Counted from the stretch's first letter, positions 1 to 10,166 are shown. The stretch: DNA of 64,000 nucleotides from Flavobacterium algicola (GCF_022399565.1 NZ_JAJTUT010000001.1:248001-312000), one strand, 5' to 3'. A program made the numbers and translations. The notes: generated from the letters alone by a model not told the origin.

Positions 1-1038
1 ATATATCCCGTTATAAGCGTAGCGAGGCCGAAAACAAAAAACAGTTCTAAAGAACGACCTTCTTTCTTATTCATAATTATTCCTATTGCGATTAAAATAA
101 AAATTACAAACCCGAAAGTTGTAGCGATCATCAAAAAGACATTTGCATCATAAGGAAAAAGGCATGATATAGGGAATAGGATAATATTTAAAATATAAAA
201 TATCTGAAAAAACAAATACAATGGTTGGTTGTTTTTCTTGACTTTTAATGAAAGTTTACCAAATTTTGCCAAGAGTAAACCCGTAATTATAAGAATCAAT
301 AAAAATAAGTTATTAATTTGAGTGCTAGAGATGGCATTAAAATAATTAATAAAATAGCCATCTAGCATAAAAGGAATAAATCCACTAAATAAAATAAAGA
401 AGGACAGAACAAGGATCTTAATACTGCGCATTGCAAAATACAAAAACAACATAAATAAGGAGAACTTAATGAGAAGCCCGAAAACCAAACCATCAAAAAA
501 TATGTTTTGTGCCATAGTCGTGTAAAACGATTTATACGTATACAATTTAATAGGTACACCTACGACCCCACCACCTGAATTATAATGAATATATAAACTA
601 AGATTAGCAGTTGAAGCAATATTGAAATCAAAAAGAATAGAGCTACTATCTAATATTTTTTCCGTGCTAGAAATTGATACGTTTTTTAATCACTTTCTTG
701 GTTTTCTCATCAACAATATACAATTCCACTAATTTGGTCATCGGCGTACCCGTTTATAACAAGTACGTTAAAGTTTTTTCTGTCGCATTTTGTATGTTTA
801 CTTTCAGCCAATAATTATCATTCGAAAAACCAAAATATTCTTGATCTACAGGATGCAGTTTAAACTTTATAGTTTCAAATTGAACCATTGCATCAGTCAG
901 GGTAATCGCATTATCATGAAGATTAAGCACTGTTGCAAAGTGATGTAAATCAATATCATTTACCAAATTATTCTGCTTGATCACAAATTGAGAATAACTA
1001 TTTGAAAACACCATCAGTCATACTATAATGAATTTCAT
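1..1038 (-). pseudogene. Decayed 7TMR-DISM-type membrane sensor, 5' part
   Basis: The minus strand encodes a signal peptide, a periplasmic ligand-binding segment and the start of a multi-helix membrane domain in the order typical of 7TMR-DISM sensor proteins, which often carry a histidine kinase or cyclase at the C terminus. Reading from an ATG at 1038, the leader MKFIIV is interrupted by TGA at 1018-1020 and then continues LMVFSNSYSQ. The domain runs in frame to a second stop, TAA at 754-756. The same frame resumes with TGTPMTKLVELYIVD until a 6-base homopolymer at 682-687, after which the reading continues one frame over (ISSTEKILDSSS, then hydrophobic helices) to the window edge. Two nonsense codons and one frameshift argue for a pseudogene. 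The missing C terminus prevents naming the output domain. Confidence 0.72.
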
Positions 1039-1265
1039 AAAGTAGGGTTTTTTATTAAGATTGCGGTTAGCTTGCGCAAAAGTAATTCAGGAACTAAATG
1101 TTTAAAGATTATATCGATATGAATACGAATAACTGTCGATGAGTAGTGCAATACAGTAGCTAAGTTGTCAAAAATAACAAGCAATATTTGCTAGAAAACT
1201 CTATTGAGAATACAATTAGACATCTCAATACTATAATTGAATAATTCAATTTTTCTAAAATAATG

Positions 1266-1273
1266 TACCTTTG
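1266..1273 (+). promoter_or_regulatory. -7 element upstream of rdgB
   Basis: TACCTTTG matches the Bacteroidota -7 consensus TAnnTTTG and ends 23 bases before the rdgB ATG. No TTG is seen at the usual -33 spacing. Confidence 0.5.
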
Positions 1274-1296
1274 GGTACTCACTATAAAATATAATT

Positions 1297-1875
1297 ATGC
1301 AACTAGTATTTGCCTCCAACAATAAAAACAAAATAAAAGAAGTACAACAATTATTACCGTCTACTATTCAAATCCTAAGTTTAGCAGAGATTGGTTGCCT
1401 TGAAGAAATTCCAGAAACTGCCGACACAATTGAAGGAAATGCAATTTTGAAAGCCAATTACGTAACAGAAAAATATGGTTACGATTGCTTTGCCGATGAC
1501 ACAGGACTTGAAGTAGACGAACTTGATGGCGCACCAGGAGTGTACTCTGCACGTTATGCAGGAGAACCTACAGATTCTAATGCTAATATGGACAAACTAC
1601 TTTTAGCATTAGAACAAAAGAAGAACAGAGTGGCGCAATTTAAAACTGTTATCACACTCAACCTTAACGGAAAGCAAACACTTTTCACCGGTATTGCAAA
1701 GGGTACAATTACAGAAAAACGATCTGGTGCTGCGGGTTTTGGATATGACCCAATATTCAGACCTAGCGATTATGAAGTAACTTTTGCTGAAATGTCATCA
1801 GAATTAAAAAACGAAATAAGCCATAGAGGAAAAGCGACACGATTATTAATTGATTATTTGAATAACATAAAATAA
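1297..1875 (+). CDS. rdgB: Non-canonical purine NTP pyrophosphatase (dITP/XTP)
   Basis: This is an Ham1/RdgB-family enzyme that hydrolyses dITP, ITP and XTP to monophosphates, keeping deaminated purines out of DNA and RNA in the cytoplasm. The 192-residue length is usual for the family. The N-terminal SNNKNK (residues 7-12) binds substrate phosphates, the DD pair near 67-68 precedes LEVDELDGAPGVYSARYAG, GFGYDPIF lies near 147-154 and SHRGKA near 175-180, all family signatures. It is monocistronic by spacing, with its own -7 element. I see nothing irregular. Confidence 0.96.
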   Translation: MQLVFASNNKNKIKEVQQLLPSTIQILSLAEIGCLEEIPETADTIEGNAILKANYVTEKYGYDCFADDTGLEVDELDGAPGVYSARYAGEPTDSNANMDKLLLALEQKKNRVAQFKTVITLNLNGKQTLFTGIAKGTITEKRSGAAGFGYDPIFRPSDYEVTFAEMSSELKNEISHRGKATRLLIDYLNNIK

Positions 1876-2048
1876 CTATTATTCGCATCTATTTTTATAA
1901 ATGTTTTTCATTCACCTGACTATCAAAGAACTCTAAAAAATAGAAACTGATAAAAAAACCGTACTAATTTAAGATAACTTTCTGATAATCAAATATCAAT
2001 AAATCATTAAAACTTAGCGGATCATTAGTATATCTGAAATATTTCTAG

Positions 2049-2056
2049 TACTTTTG
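2049..2056 (+). promoter_or_regulatory. -7 element upstream of DEAD-box helicase
   Basis: TACTTTTG fits TAnnTTTG and ends 20 bases before the helicase ATG, giving a very short leader. Confidence 0.55.
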
Positions 2057-2076
2057 CACCCTATTTAAAATTACAT

Positions 2077-3996
2077 ATGAATAAATTTGAACAATTAGGA
2101 TTGAGTGAATCGTTACTGAAGGCGATTTTAGATCTAGGATTTGAAAATCCGACGGACGTACAGGAGAAAGCGATTCCCCTATTATTGGAAAAAGACACAG
2201 ATTTAGTTGCGTTGGCTCAAACAGGGACAGGGAAAACGGCAGCTTTTGGTTTTCCAGTCATTCAGAAAATTGATGCTGACAATAGAAATACACAGGCGTT
2301 AATTTTATCTCCAACACGCGAATTGTGTTTACAGATTACCAACGAACTTAAAAACTACTCTAAATACGAAAAAGGTATTAATGTGGTAGCAGTTTACGGC
2401 GGGGCTAGTATTACAGAACAAGCAAGAGACATTAAAAGAGGAGCGCAAATTATTGTTGCAACTCCAGGTAGAATGCAAGACATGATTAATAGAGGATTGG
2501 TAAACATTACTCAAATTAACTATTGTATTCTTGACGAAGCAGATGAAATGTTGAACATGGGATTTTACGAAGATATCGTAAACATCCTATCAACTACACC
2601 TGATAGTAAAAGTACATGGTTGTTTTCTGCAACTATGCCAGCTGAGGTAGCTAGAATTGGTAAACAATTTATGACTGACCCAGTTGAAATTACAGTAGGA
2701 GCTAAAAACTCTGGTTCTGCAACGGTTTCTCACGAATTTTACTTAGTAAATGCACGTGATCGTTACGAAGCTTTAAAACGTTTGGCCGATAGTAACCCAG
2801 ACATTTTCTCTGTGGTTTTCTGTAGAACTAAACGCGATACACAAGCTGTAGCCGAAAAACTAGTAGAAGACGGATACAGTGCTGCTGCATTGCACGGAGA
2901 TTTATCTCAAGCGCAACGTGATGGTGTAATGAAATCTTTTAGAGGTCGTCAAATTCAAATGCTTGTTGCTACTGACGTTGCAGCTCGTGGAATTGATGTT
3001 GACAACATTACTCACGTAGTAAACTACCAATTACCTGACGAAATAGAAACTTATAATCACCGTTCTGGCCGTACTGGTCGTGCTGGTAAATTAGGTACTT
3101 CTATCGTTATTGTAACTAAAAGTGAATTGCGTAAAATTTCGTCTATCGAAAGAATCATCAAACAAAAGTTTGAAGAAAAAACAATTCCTTCAGGAATTGA
3201 GATCTGCGAAATTCAATTGTTGCACTTAGCTACAAAAATTAAAGACACTGAAGTTGATCACGAAATTGACAACTACTTGCCTGCAATTAACAATGTACTT
3301 GAAGATTTGTCGAAAGAAGAATTGATCAAGAAAATTGTATCTGTAGAATTTAATCGTTTCATCAACTACTACAAAAAAAATAGAGATATTTCTACACAAT
3401 CTGGTGACAGACGTGAAAGAGATAGCGCTCCAAGAGAAGGTGGTAATGCTGGTGGTGCAACTAGATACTTTGTAAACATTGGATCAAGAGACAATTTTGA
3501 CTGGATGTCATTAAAAGATTACTTAAAAGAAACATTGGACTTAGGTCGTGATGATGTCTTTAAAGTAGATGTAAAAGAAGGATTCTCTTTCTTTAACACA
3601 GATCCAGAACATACAGATAAAGTTATGGAAGTATTAAACAACGTACAATTAGAAGGACGTCGTATTAATGTTGAAATTTCTAAAAATGATGGTGGCGGAA
3701 GACGTGACCACAACGGAAGAAGTTCTGGTGGTGGTTTCGGTGGCGGAAGAAGTTCTGCTCCACGAAGAGAAGGTAACTTTGCTCCAAGACGTGAAGGTTC
3801 TGGTGGTGGCGGTTTCAGATCTGACAGAAACTCGGCTCCTAGAGAAGGTGGTTTCGGCGGAAGAAGTGCTGCTCCAAGACGTGAAGGTGGTTTCTCTGAC
3901 AGAGCACCAAGAAGCGAAGGTTCATCTGATAGAGCACCTAGACGTTCTGAAAGCTTTGGTGATTCACCAAGACCAAGAAGACCAAGAAGAGATTAA
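2077..3996 (+). CDS. DEAD-box ATP-dependent RNA helicase with DbpA-type RNA-binding domain
   Basis: This RNA helicase of the DeaD/CsdA/DbpA group probably acts in ribosome assembly or RNA turnover. Visible motifs are the Q motif (about 22-34), ATP-binding TGTGKT (49-54), PTREL, TPGR, DEAD (153-156), SAT (184-186), ARGID and HRSGRTGR (328-335). A DbpA-like RNA-binding domain follows at about 465-540. From about 550 to the end the protein is low-complexity, rich in Gly, Arg and Ser with RRE and GGG repeats, typical of an RNA-interacting tail. The total of 639 residues fits flavobacterial members. Assignment to deaD versus dbpA is uncertain, because core and RNA-binding domain are shared features. 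Confidence 0.93.
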   Translation: MNKFEQLGLSESLLKAILDLGFENPTDVQEKAIPLLLEKDTDLVALAQTGTGKTAAFGFPVIQKIDADNRNTQALILSPTRELCLQITNELKNYSKYEKGINVVAVYGGASITEQARDIKRGAQIIVATPGRMQDMINRGLVNITQINYCILDEADEMLNMGFYEDIVNILSTTPDSKSTWLFSATMPAEVARIGKQFMTDPVEITVGAKNSGSATVSHEFYLVNARDRYEALKRLADSNPDIFSVVFCRTKRDTQAVAEKLVEDGYSAAALHGDLSQAQRDGVMKSFRGRQIQMLVATDVAARGIDVDNITHVVNYQLPDEIETYNHRSGRTGRAGKLGTSIVIVTKSELRKISSIERIIKQKFEEKTIPSGIEICEIQLLHLATKIKDTEVDHEIDNYLPAINNVLEDLSKEELIKKIVSVEFNRFINYYKKNRDISTQSGDRRERDSAPREGGNAGGATRYFVNIGSRDNFDWMSLKDYLKETLDLGRDDVFKVDVKEGFSFFNTDPEHTDKVMEVLNNVQLEGRRINVEISKNDGGGRRDHNGRSSGGGFGGGRSSAPRREGNFAPRREGSGGGGFRSDRNSAPREGGFGGRSAAPRREGGFSDRAPRSEGSSDRAPRRSESFGDSPRPRRPRRD

Positions 3997-4084
3997 TTAC
4001 TTTTGTTAATTTTCTTGTAATTATACAATGAAACTACAAAATATTTAAAGCTGATTTATTACTTTTAGAGTCTTAAATCAGTTT

Positions 4085-4855
4085 ATGAAATATTTTGTAG
4101 TTTTCTTTTTTTTACTATTATCCATATCCACTCAAGCTCAAGAGTCTACTATAACTCAAAAGGTTACGGGTTATATTTATAATGACAATACTAAACTTCC
4201 TTTGAATGACGCCAACGTCATCAATATAAATAAAGTAAGAGGCGCTCAGACCGATCCTAAAGGTTATTTTGAAATTGATGTGCGTCCCAATGATACTTTA
4301 CACATCTCATTATTAGGTTTTCAATCATTGAGAGTAAAAGTTACCAATGACTGGTTAAAGAACAAAGTAGCCAAAATATTCTTGACTGAAAGAGCTATAG
4401 CTCTAGAAGAAATTGTAATCAAACCATTTAACCTTACCGGTTACCTTGAAGTCGACTCAAAAACTATTCCCCTTAAAGAAAATTTCCGTTACAGTATTTC
4501 TGGATTAACTAGTGGTTACGAGACTGGTGAATATTCACCCAATGCTTTTAATAAAATTTTAGGTTCGATTTTTAATCCTGCCGATATGCTTTACAATGTT
4601 TTTAGTAATAAAGGAAATGAATTCCGAAAACTAAAAGACATGAAAAAAGATGACACTGTTCGCAACTTATTAGCTTCTAAATTTGATCGTGAAACGCTAG
4701 CAGTACTCTTAGGTCTGGATAAAAAAGATATTCCCGAAATTTTACAACGCTGTAATTATTCCGAGTCTTTCATACAAACTGCAAATGATTTACAAATCAT
4801 GGATGCAATAAGTGGTTGCTATGAAGAATATAAAATTTTAAAGAAAGTAAAATAA
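4085..4855 (+). CDS. Secreted protein with carboxypeptidase-like regulatory domain
   Basis: A signal peptide (about residues 1-19, ending TQAQ) is followed by a carboxypeptidase regulatory-like beta-sandwich (about 26-105), seen in VTGYIYNDNTKLPLNDANV, then GYFEIDV and LHISLLGF. These domains are common at the N terminus of Bacteroidota outer-membrane receptors and in stand-alone periplasmic proteins. Here there is no TonB plug or barrel: the remaining 150 residues are mostly alpha-helical and charged. The 256-residue protein is probably periplasmic or outer-membrane associated. Its function is unknown. A strong terminator follows. Confidence 0.8.
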   Translation: MKYFVVFFFLLLSISTQAQESTITQKVTGYIYNDNTKLPLNDANVININKVRGAQTDPKGYFEIDVRPNDTLHISLLGFQSLRVKVTNDWLKNKVAKIFLTERAIALEEIVIKPFNLTGYLEVDSKTIPLKENFRYSISGLTSGYETGEYSPNAFNKILGSIFNPADMLYNVFSNKGNEFRKLKDMKKDDTVRNLLASKFDRETLAVLLGLDKKDIPEILQRCNYSESFIQTANDLQIMDAISGCYEEYKILKKVK

Positions 4856-4873
4856 ACATCATAAAAATAAATT

Positions 4874-4914
4874 AAAAGTCCTCAAGTTGATCTCCAATTT
4901 GAGGACTTTTTTTT
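4874..4914 (+). terminator. Rho-independent terminator
   Basis: A perfect 12-bp stem (4874-4885 with 4899-4910) is followed by eight T residues, placed just after the preceding plus-strand gene. Confidence 0.9.
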
Positions 4915-5056
4915 GTTTACTTATTTTAGACAAATTTTCTATTAATCGATTGAATATTTTGATTTAGGTACGGAAACTGGAAAAATAACTAGCAAAACAA
5001 TTTTCGCATTCCTTTATTAATTACATTTACTCAAAACCCACTAACCCAACACTACT

Positions 5057-5167
5057 ATGTCAAAAGGTCAAGACACTAAGAAAACAGTCAAAAAAGAGCC
5101 AGCTAAGACAGCTAAAGAAAAAAAGGAAGAGAAGCGCGATAAAAAGAATGCTCCTAAAAGAGATTAG
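5057..5167 (+). CDS. Small lysine-rich protein (36 aa)
   Basis: A complete 36-codon reading frame starts MSKGQDTKKTVKK and ends NAPKRD. It is extremely rich in Lys, Glu and Ala, with a heptad-like KEKKEEKRDKK stretch, so it is predicted to be highly charged, helical or disordered, and cytoplasmic. Similar short lysine-rich proteins with an M-[SA]-K-G-Q start occur in other Bacteroidota to my recollection, which favours a real gene. It sits alone between two terminators. Its function is unknown; binding to nucleic acid or ribosome is only a guess from charge. Confidence 0.62.
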   Translation: MSKGQDTKKTVKKEPAKTAKEKKEEKRDKKNAPKRD

Positions 5168-5230
5168 CAATTACTAGTTAATTGCATATTGTAATTTTCA
5201 TCATGAAAATCCGCAACTAAGTATAAAGCA

Positions 5231-5265
5231 AAAAATGCGCAATTTTCTCAAATAGCGCATTTTTT
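5231..5265. terminator. Bidirectional terminator
   Basis: AAAAATGCGC pairs with GCGCATTTTT. A-tract and T-tract on opposite sides let it serve both the small plus-strand gene and the minus-strand gene ending at 5287. Confidence 0.82.
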
Positions 5266-5286
5266 GTTTATTTTTTTATTTTGAAA

Positions 5287-7535
5287 TTATCTTCTAGCGT
5301 TAAAAAATTCCTCCAAACTTTCACAGTAAGAGAGATCACCATCATATTGCGGGTATTGTGACGCTACGCTATCAAATGGATCTGTAAAACCTCCTTTAGC
5401 ATAATCTTTCATTCTTAAACACAATGCTTTAAATTTACTTGTCTTCGCATTTGCAAAAGCCAAATCATAGTAATATTGAGCTTTTTGAGCATTTTGATAT
5501 TCTATTTGATCAATATATGATTCATCATCACCATCGCCGTATGAGCTCGAGAATCTTCGCATCATCCATGAGTTTCCAGCCTGTGACATATTAAGATAGC
5601 AATTGGCCACCAAAAAATAATAATAGTCTCGATCTTTGGTATTTTGATTGCTCGCCAGGTTCAAATATTTTATTAAATGCTGCGTTACAGATAATTTAGT
5701 AACCAAGAAAGACTCCTGATGTTTAATAAATTTGTCAGTATATTTAAAATCATAAAATGGATTGGAGTCAAAAGCATAGTTTTCACCCATCGTTCCACGC
5801 TCCCACCCGTTATAGTTGTTTTGCCAGTAATCATTACCCATTGCATAAAATACGGCATAAGCACGGCTTAAATCGTTTTCACGAATATATTTTGTGCCCA
5901 ACAAATCCATCAAATATTCTTTATCCTTTAGTAACGAACGATACATTTTCTTCTCAAAATCAGTAAAAGACCCTTTGCTAATTCGATCCACGATCCTTTG
6001 TAAATCATTTGGAGTATACACAAAATCCAAATAATCGAAATAGGTATAAAATACTTTTAGATTACCCGAATTTTCTAATCGATTGCCTTGCCATTCAACC
6101 TCTCTGCTATAACCATCATAACTGGACGGATTTGCCAAAGCAATTAAGGCTAATCCATCTGCTTTATTATTTAAGAATTCTAATTCTCTTCCCAAAGCAA
6201 ATAAAAATCGGTTATCTGATTGGTATTTCAAAATTATAGACTGCACAACTTCTGGAACAATTGCTTTATTTATTTCTTGATTCGAAACCAAGCATAATGC
6301 TTTTATCTTCTGAATCTGATCGAATGCCTTTTCATTTTTGTACTGTATTTCAGAGGATGCAATTGCAGCAAGACATTCATCGTACTTTTTAGTCATGAAC
6401 AATAACTGAATTTTGGAAGCCTTCACTAGCATTGGATTCTCAACTGTAGATAGCGAAATACCAGTAACAAAATCTAACACTTCCTTCGCATATAACCGAT
6501 CTTCCTCTGATCTTTCGCGCAATAAATTGGTCGTTGCTATTTCTGAACCGTTAAAATAAGTACTCGCAAAAGCAACCGATGGTAAATAATTGGTGTAGTA
6601 GGGAGTGTACACCCAATCTTCAATTTTATTTATTTCACGAAGCAACAAAAAGCTAAAAATTCTAGACTTAGGATCTCTTGCATATATTTCTTGTAAAAAC
6701 GTCAAATTTTTATCTACTTTTTGTACCGAAGCATAGGCATATACATTTGCACTATCTTTTTCGGTTAATGCTTGACTTAATGTTTTTTGCAAATCAAATT
6801 CCTCACCGAAATAGTAATAAGTTGCCCTTTTTTTTCAGCAGAATTTGCCATCACACTAGCTATTGCTACAGCGGCATTATCTTTACCAAAACAGTCAAAA
6901 TACAAACTCCAGTAGTAGAGGTAATCTTTTTTTCCATTTTTAAATTCAGTTTCAAATAACGAATGGATTTGATTATACTCTTTAGCATAGTAGGCTACTC
7001 GTATTGCCAAAAATGCATACTTTCGTTTCAAAAAAATATTTTTCTCAACCTTGTAATGCTGCAATAATCGTTTTAAAAATGCATCACGATTCACTTGAAT
7101 TTCAGCATCATTTCGCTCCCAAGCATCATACAACTCAGCAGCATTAATTACTTCACTTTTTTTAGCCATAGTTAAATACTCCAAAACAGCAGTTGCTTTT
7201 GTTTGATACAAATAATTTATAAAAGCATTTGGTGAATCTGGATGTATGTCTGTTAGCTTAGCATCATACATAAAAGTATTGATTGCATCGATAGGAACTT
7301 TTTTACCTAGAAATTGATGCCAATCGGCAATGTTCGACTCATATCCAAACGTACTTGCGCTACTGTCGCTGTATAAATTGGCATTGTAGTTAAAGGCAGC
7401 AAAATCTTGATAGTCAAAATAACTGGGTAAGAATAAGCAATAGCGTACATCTTCCCCATAGGGTGAGTATCCACATGCGGCTACTTGCTGCAAACTACTT
7501 ATTAAAAGCGCTGTAAATACTAGAAATTTCTTCAT
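5287..7535 (-). pseudogene. Large envelope protein of unknown function, split by a frameshift at an A8 run
   Basis: Two overlapping minus-strand frames make one ancestral gene of about 750 codons. The first (7535 down to 6777, 252 aa) has a signal peptide and the start AACGYSPYGEDVRYCLFLPSYF, a pattern I recall from roughly 750-residue uncharacterised Bacteroidota proteins. The second (6792 down to 5287) lacks its own plausible N terminus. At forward positions 6828-6835 the minus strand has eight A residues; with nine, translation would run through as EKKRATYYYFGEEFDLQKTLSQ, joining the frames smoothly. The downstream part is repeat-like and helical. Options are a true pseudogene, slippage-based phase variation, ribosomal frameshifting or a sequencing error. 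The start overlaps the upstream lipoprotein gene by 41 bases, so the two are cotranscribed. Confidence 0.78.
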
Positions 7536-8544
7536 TGCTAAATTGTTTGAATGTTCCCTTCTTTAAATCAAATAAACTGATGGTAGTTTCTCCATCAAAA
7601 ACTACATTTTCTTTTATCACAGCAATTGCTTCTTGCAATTGAGTAGTACTTATCTCTTCACTTTTAATTTGATCACCCGCTTTTAAATAGGTTGAATAGT
7701 TGATAGTTGTATCGTTTTGCACTTCGTACCATAATGGTTTTACATTTTTGGCAAACGACTGAACTTCCTTGGTTGTCAACTGAAGCAACGATACAAATTG
7801 ATTGTTTTGGTACAGCTGTGACCAATAAAAAACAGGCAAAGCCACGTCCAGCGGCAATTGATATTCTGTTTTGTGGTTTAAATATTTTTTTAACTCCTCA
7901 ATATCTAGAATCGAGTTTTTTCCTTTTTCGCTCAGTGGTTTAATCAAATTATAACACATCAACATTGCTCGATCTACAGGTGGCACTCCCATAATATCAG
8001 GATATTTATACGGATATAAGCGTAAGGTACAACTCAATTTTTTGCCCGAAAGGGATTTGATTTTCTTCAATAAATAAAAATATTTATCCTTTGTGGTTTT
8101 GGTCCAGTCGCAATCAATCTGGATTTCGTCATATTCAAACAAGACTTCCTTGTCACCATAGTCGTCTTTATGGTACTTATCAATTAAGAACACAATATCG
8201 TCAGCCAATTTATCCAATTTCTTTTCATCATTGTATTGGAAGATGCCATTTCGAATAAAAATAGTTGGAATAATTTTTACAGAATCTAGGTCTCGCAATT
8301 CATAACTACTCAATTTATTTTTCTCATACGGAAAGTTGCCCTGCACATCATTATAATCTACTTCAAACAATTTCACATACAATTTATGTACGTTAAGATC
8401 CTTCAAATGTTTACTCTCTGTTTCTCCCAAACCGCTATTGCTTTTCCAAAAATAGAACGCAGGAGACACCTTTACTGGCTGACTTTTCTCTTTACAGGAA
8501 AGAATAAGAGACAACACAAAACCAATCAAAAACACTTTTTTCAT
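7495..8544 (-). CDS. Conserved lipoprotein, possible TIM-barrel fold
   Basis: An N-terminal lipoprotein signal ends in LSLILSC, with Cys17 as the lipidated residue, so the protein is membrane anchored. The rest (about 330 residues) contains alternating strand and helix segments such as HKLYVKLFEVDYN, VKIIPTIFI, EIQIDCDWT and LSCTLRLYPYKYPDI, which resembles a beta/alpha-barrel of glycoside-hydrolase type, although I cannot assign a family. Acidic residues at strand ends (EIQIDCDWT) could be catalytic; this is inference. It is the first gene of an operon with the frameshifted gene downstream. An in-frame ATG nine bases further upstream (8553) is also possible. Confidence 0.8.
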   Translation of the reverse strand: MKKVFLIGFVLSLILSCKEKSQPVKVSPAFYFWKSNSGLGETESKHLKDLNVHKLYVKLFEVDYNDVQGNFPYEKNKLSSYELRDLDSVKIIPTIFIRNGIFQYNDEKKLDKLADDIVFLIDKYHKDDYGDKEVLFEYDEIQIDCDWTKTTKDKYFYLLKKIKSLSGKKLSCTLRLYPYKYPDIMGVPPVDRAMLMCYNLIKPLSEKGKNSILDIEELKKYLNHKTEYQLPLDVALPVFYWSQLYQNNQFVSLLQLTTKEVQSFAKNVKPLWYEVQNDTTINYSTYLKAGDQIKSEEISTTQLQEAIAVIKENVVFDGETTISLFDLKKGTFKQFSNEEISSIYSAFNK

Positions 8545-8572
8545 ATACGACATTCTTTACAAAATATTATTT

Positions 8573-8580
8573 CAAAAGTA
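8573..8580 (-). promoter_or_regulatory. -7 element for the lipoprotein operon
   Basis: Minus-strand TACTTTTG lies about 20-30 bases before the lipoprotein start. Confidence 0.5.
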
Positions 8581-8602
8581 CAAATTCACTTTCAATTCTT
8601 AC

Positions 8603-8633
8603 AAAAAAAACTCGCTTATTCCTAAGCGAGTTT
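8603..8633 (-). terminator. Terminator of pepD
   Basis: AAACTCGCTTA pairs with TAAGCGAGTTT around a 4-base loop, followed on the minus strand by eight T residues. Confidence 0.88.
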
Positions 8634-8672
8634 GATATCCTTTGTCTTTCCGATTTAATACAATCTATTATA

Positions 8673-10136
8673 CTACTTTACAGGAATATTAGCCAAAACA
8701 GCCAATAAGAATTTCCAGAATTTTTGTGAAGAGGAAATACTCGCTCGTTCATCTGGGCTATGTGCACCTAGAATTGTAGGACCGAACGAAATCATATCCA
8801 TTTCAGGATAATTCACTCCCAGAATTCCACATTCTAATCCAGCATGACAAGCAGCAACGTTTGGTTTATCACTATGTAATTTTTCATAGATAGGCAATAA
8901 TGCTGCAAGAATTGCAGAATCTGGGTTTGGTGTCCAGCCAGGATACGCGCCACTAATTTCTACTTCGCATCCCATCAACTCAAAAGCCGACTGTAAGCTA
9001 GCTCCCAAATCATACTTAGCAGTTTCTACAGAAGAGCGTGTCAAACACATCACTTCTAGTTTACCACTTCCTACTGTTACGATTGCAATATTATTTGAAG
9101 TTTCTACCAAATTATCAAAATCTGCACTCATACTATAAACACCATTGTGGGCTGCATACATAGAACGTACAAAATAATACTGCGCCATTGACGGCATCAC
9201 ATTCTGTGGCGTATTCTCCAATTTCTCAAAAACTACTTCAAGATTTGAGTCCATAGTTCTCAACTCGTTTTTCACATCATTGACTACTTGTTGCATATCA
9301 AACTCAAAAGCCTCATCATAAACCGAAGCAATTATTACCTCTGCAACGCTCTCTCTCGGAATCGCATTGCGTAAACTTCCTCCTTTTATCGTTGAGATCT
9401 GCAATCCAAAATTATCAAAACCATCAAATAAAATGCGGTTCATAATTTTATTGGCATTACCCAAACCTTTGTGAATCTCCATTCCAGAGTGTCCACCATT
9501 TAATCCTTTTACTGTAATTCTATACCCTACAGAACCTTCAGGAGTTGGCTCCTCATCATATTCAGCAACAGCAGTAACATCGATTCCACCTGCACAACCA
9601 ATTCCGATTTCGTTATCTTCTTCAGTATCCAAATTCAGTAAAATATCACCCTTTAAAATACCCGCTTTTAAATGAAAAGCACCAGTCATACCTGTTTCCT
9701 CATCTACAGTAAACAATGCTTCGATTGCAGGGTGCGGAATATCAGTACTTTCTAGTATTGCCATAATCGCAGCAACACCAAGACCATTATCTGCTCCCAA
9801 AGTAGTACCTCTAGCACGTACCCAATCTCCGTCAACATACATTTCAATCCCTTGGGTATCAAAATCAAATACGGTATCGTTATTTTTTTGATGAACCATA
9901 TCAAGGTGGCCTTGCAAAGTTACCATTTTGCGATCTTCCATTCCTGGAGTAGCAGGTTTGCGTATAATCACATTTCGAATTTCATCTTCAAAAGTTTCAA
10001 GACCCAGCTGCGTCCCAAAGTCTTTCATGAATGCAATTACACGTTCCTCTTTTTTGGACGGACGAGGAACAGCATTCAAATCTGCAAATTTATTCCACAA
10101 AGCCTGTGGTTCTAGGTTTCTTATTTCTTGACTCAT
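8673..10136 (-). CDS. pepD: Aminoacyl-histidine dipeptidase (M20 family)
   Basis: This cytosolic di-zinc metallopeptidase of the PepD/carnosinase-like M20C family cleaves Xaa-His and other dipeptides. Metal and catalytic residues are recognisable: GHLDMVH (His77, Asp79), LGADNGLG (Asp116) and the DEETG catalytic Glu pair (146-147), with HAGLECG and FGPTILGAHSPDE near the C terminus. The dimerisation insert starts near HSGMEIHKGLGNA. The 487-residue length matches PepD. It stands alone, with a -7 element upstream and a strong terminator downstream. Confidence 0.95.
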   Translation of the reverse strand: MSQEIRNLEPQALWNKFADLNAVPRPSKKEERVIAFMKDFGTQLGLETFEDEIRNVIIRKPATPGMEDRKMVTLQGHLDMVHQKNNDTVFDFDTQGIEMYVDGDWVRARGTTLGADNGLGVAAIMAILESTDIPHPAIEALFTVDEETGMTGAFHLKAGILKGDILLNLDTEEDNEIGIGCAGGIDVTAVAEYDEEPTPEGSVGYRITVKGLNGGHSGMEIHKGLGNANKIMNRILFDGFDNFGLQISTIKGGSLRNAIPRESVAEVIIASVYDEAFEFDMQQVVNDVKNELRTMDSNLEVVFEKLENTPQNVMPSMAQYYFVRSMYAAHNGVYSMSADFDNLVETSNNIAIVTVGSGKLEVMCLTRSSVETAKYDLGASLQSAFELMGCEVEISGAYPGWTPNPDSAILAALLPIYEKLHSDKPNVAACHAGLECGILGVNYPEMDMISFGPTILGAHSPDERASISSSQKFWKFLLAVLANIPVK

Positions 10137-10166
10137 ATTAAAGTTGGAATTTTACATTTAAAAAAA

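Noticed and set aside
3668..4009. 113-codon frame over the helicase tail
   Set aside because: It is a +1 shadow of the Gly/Arg-rich repeat region of the helicase.
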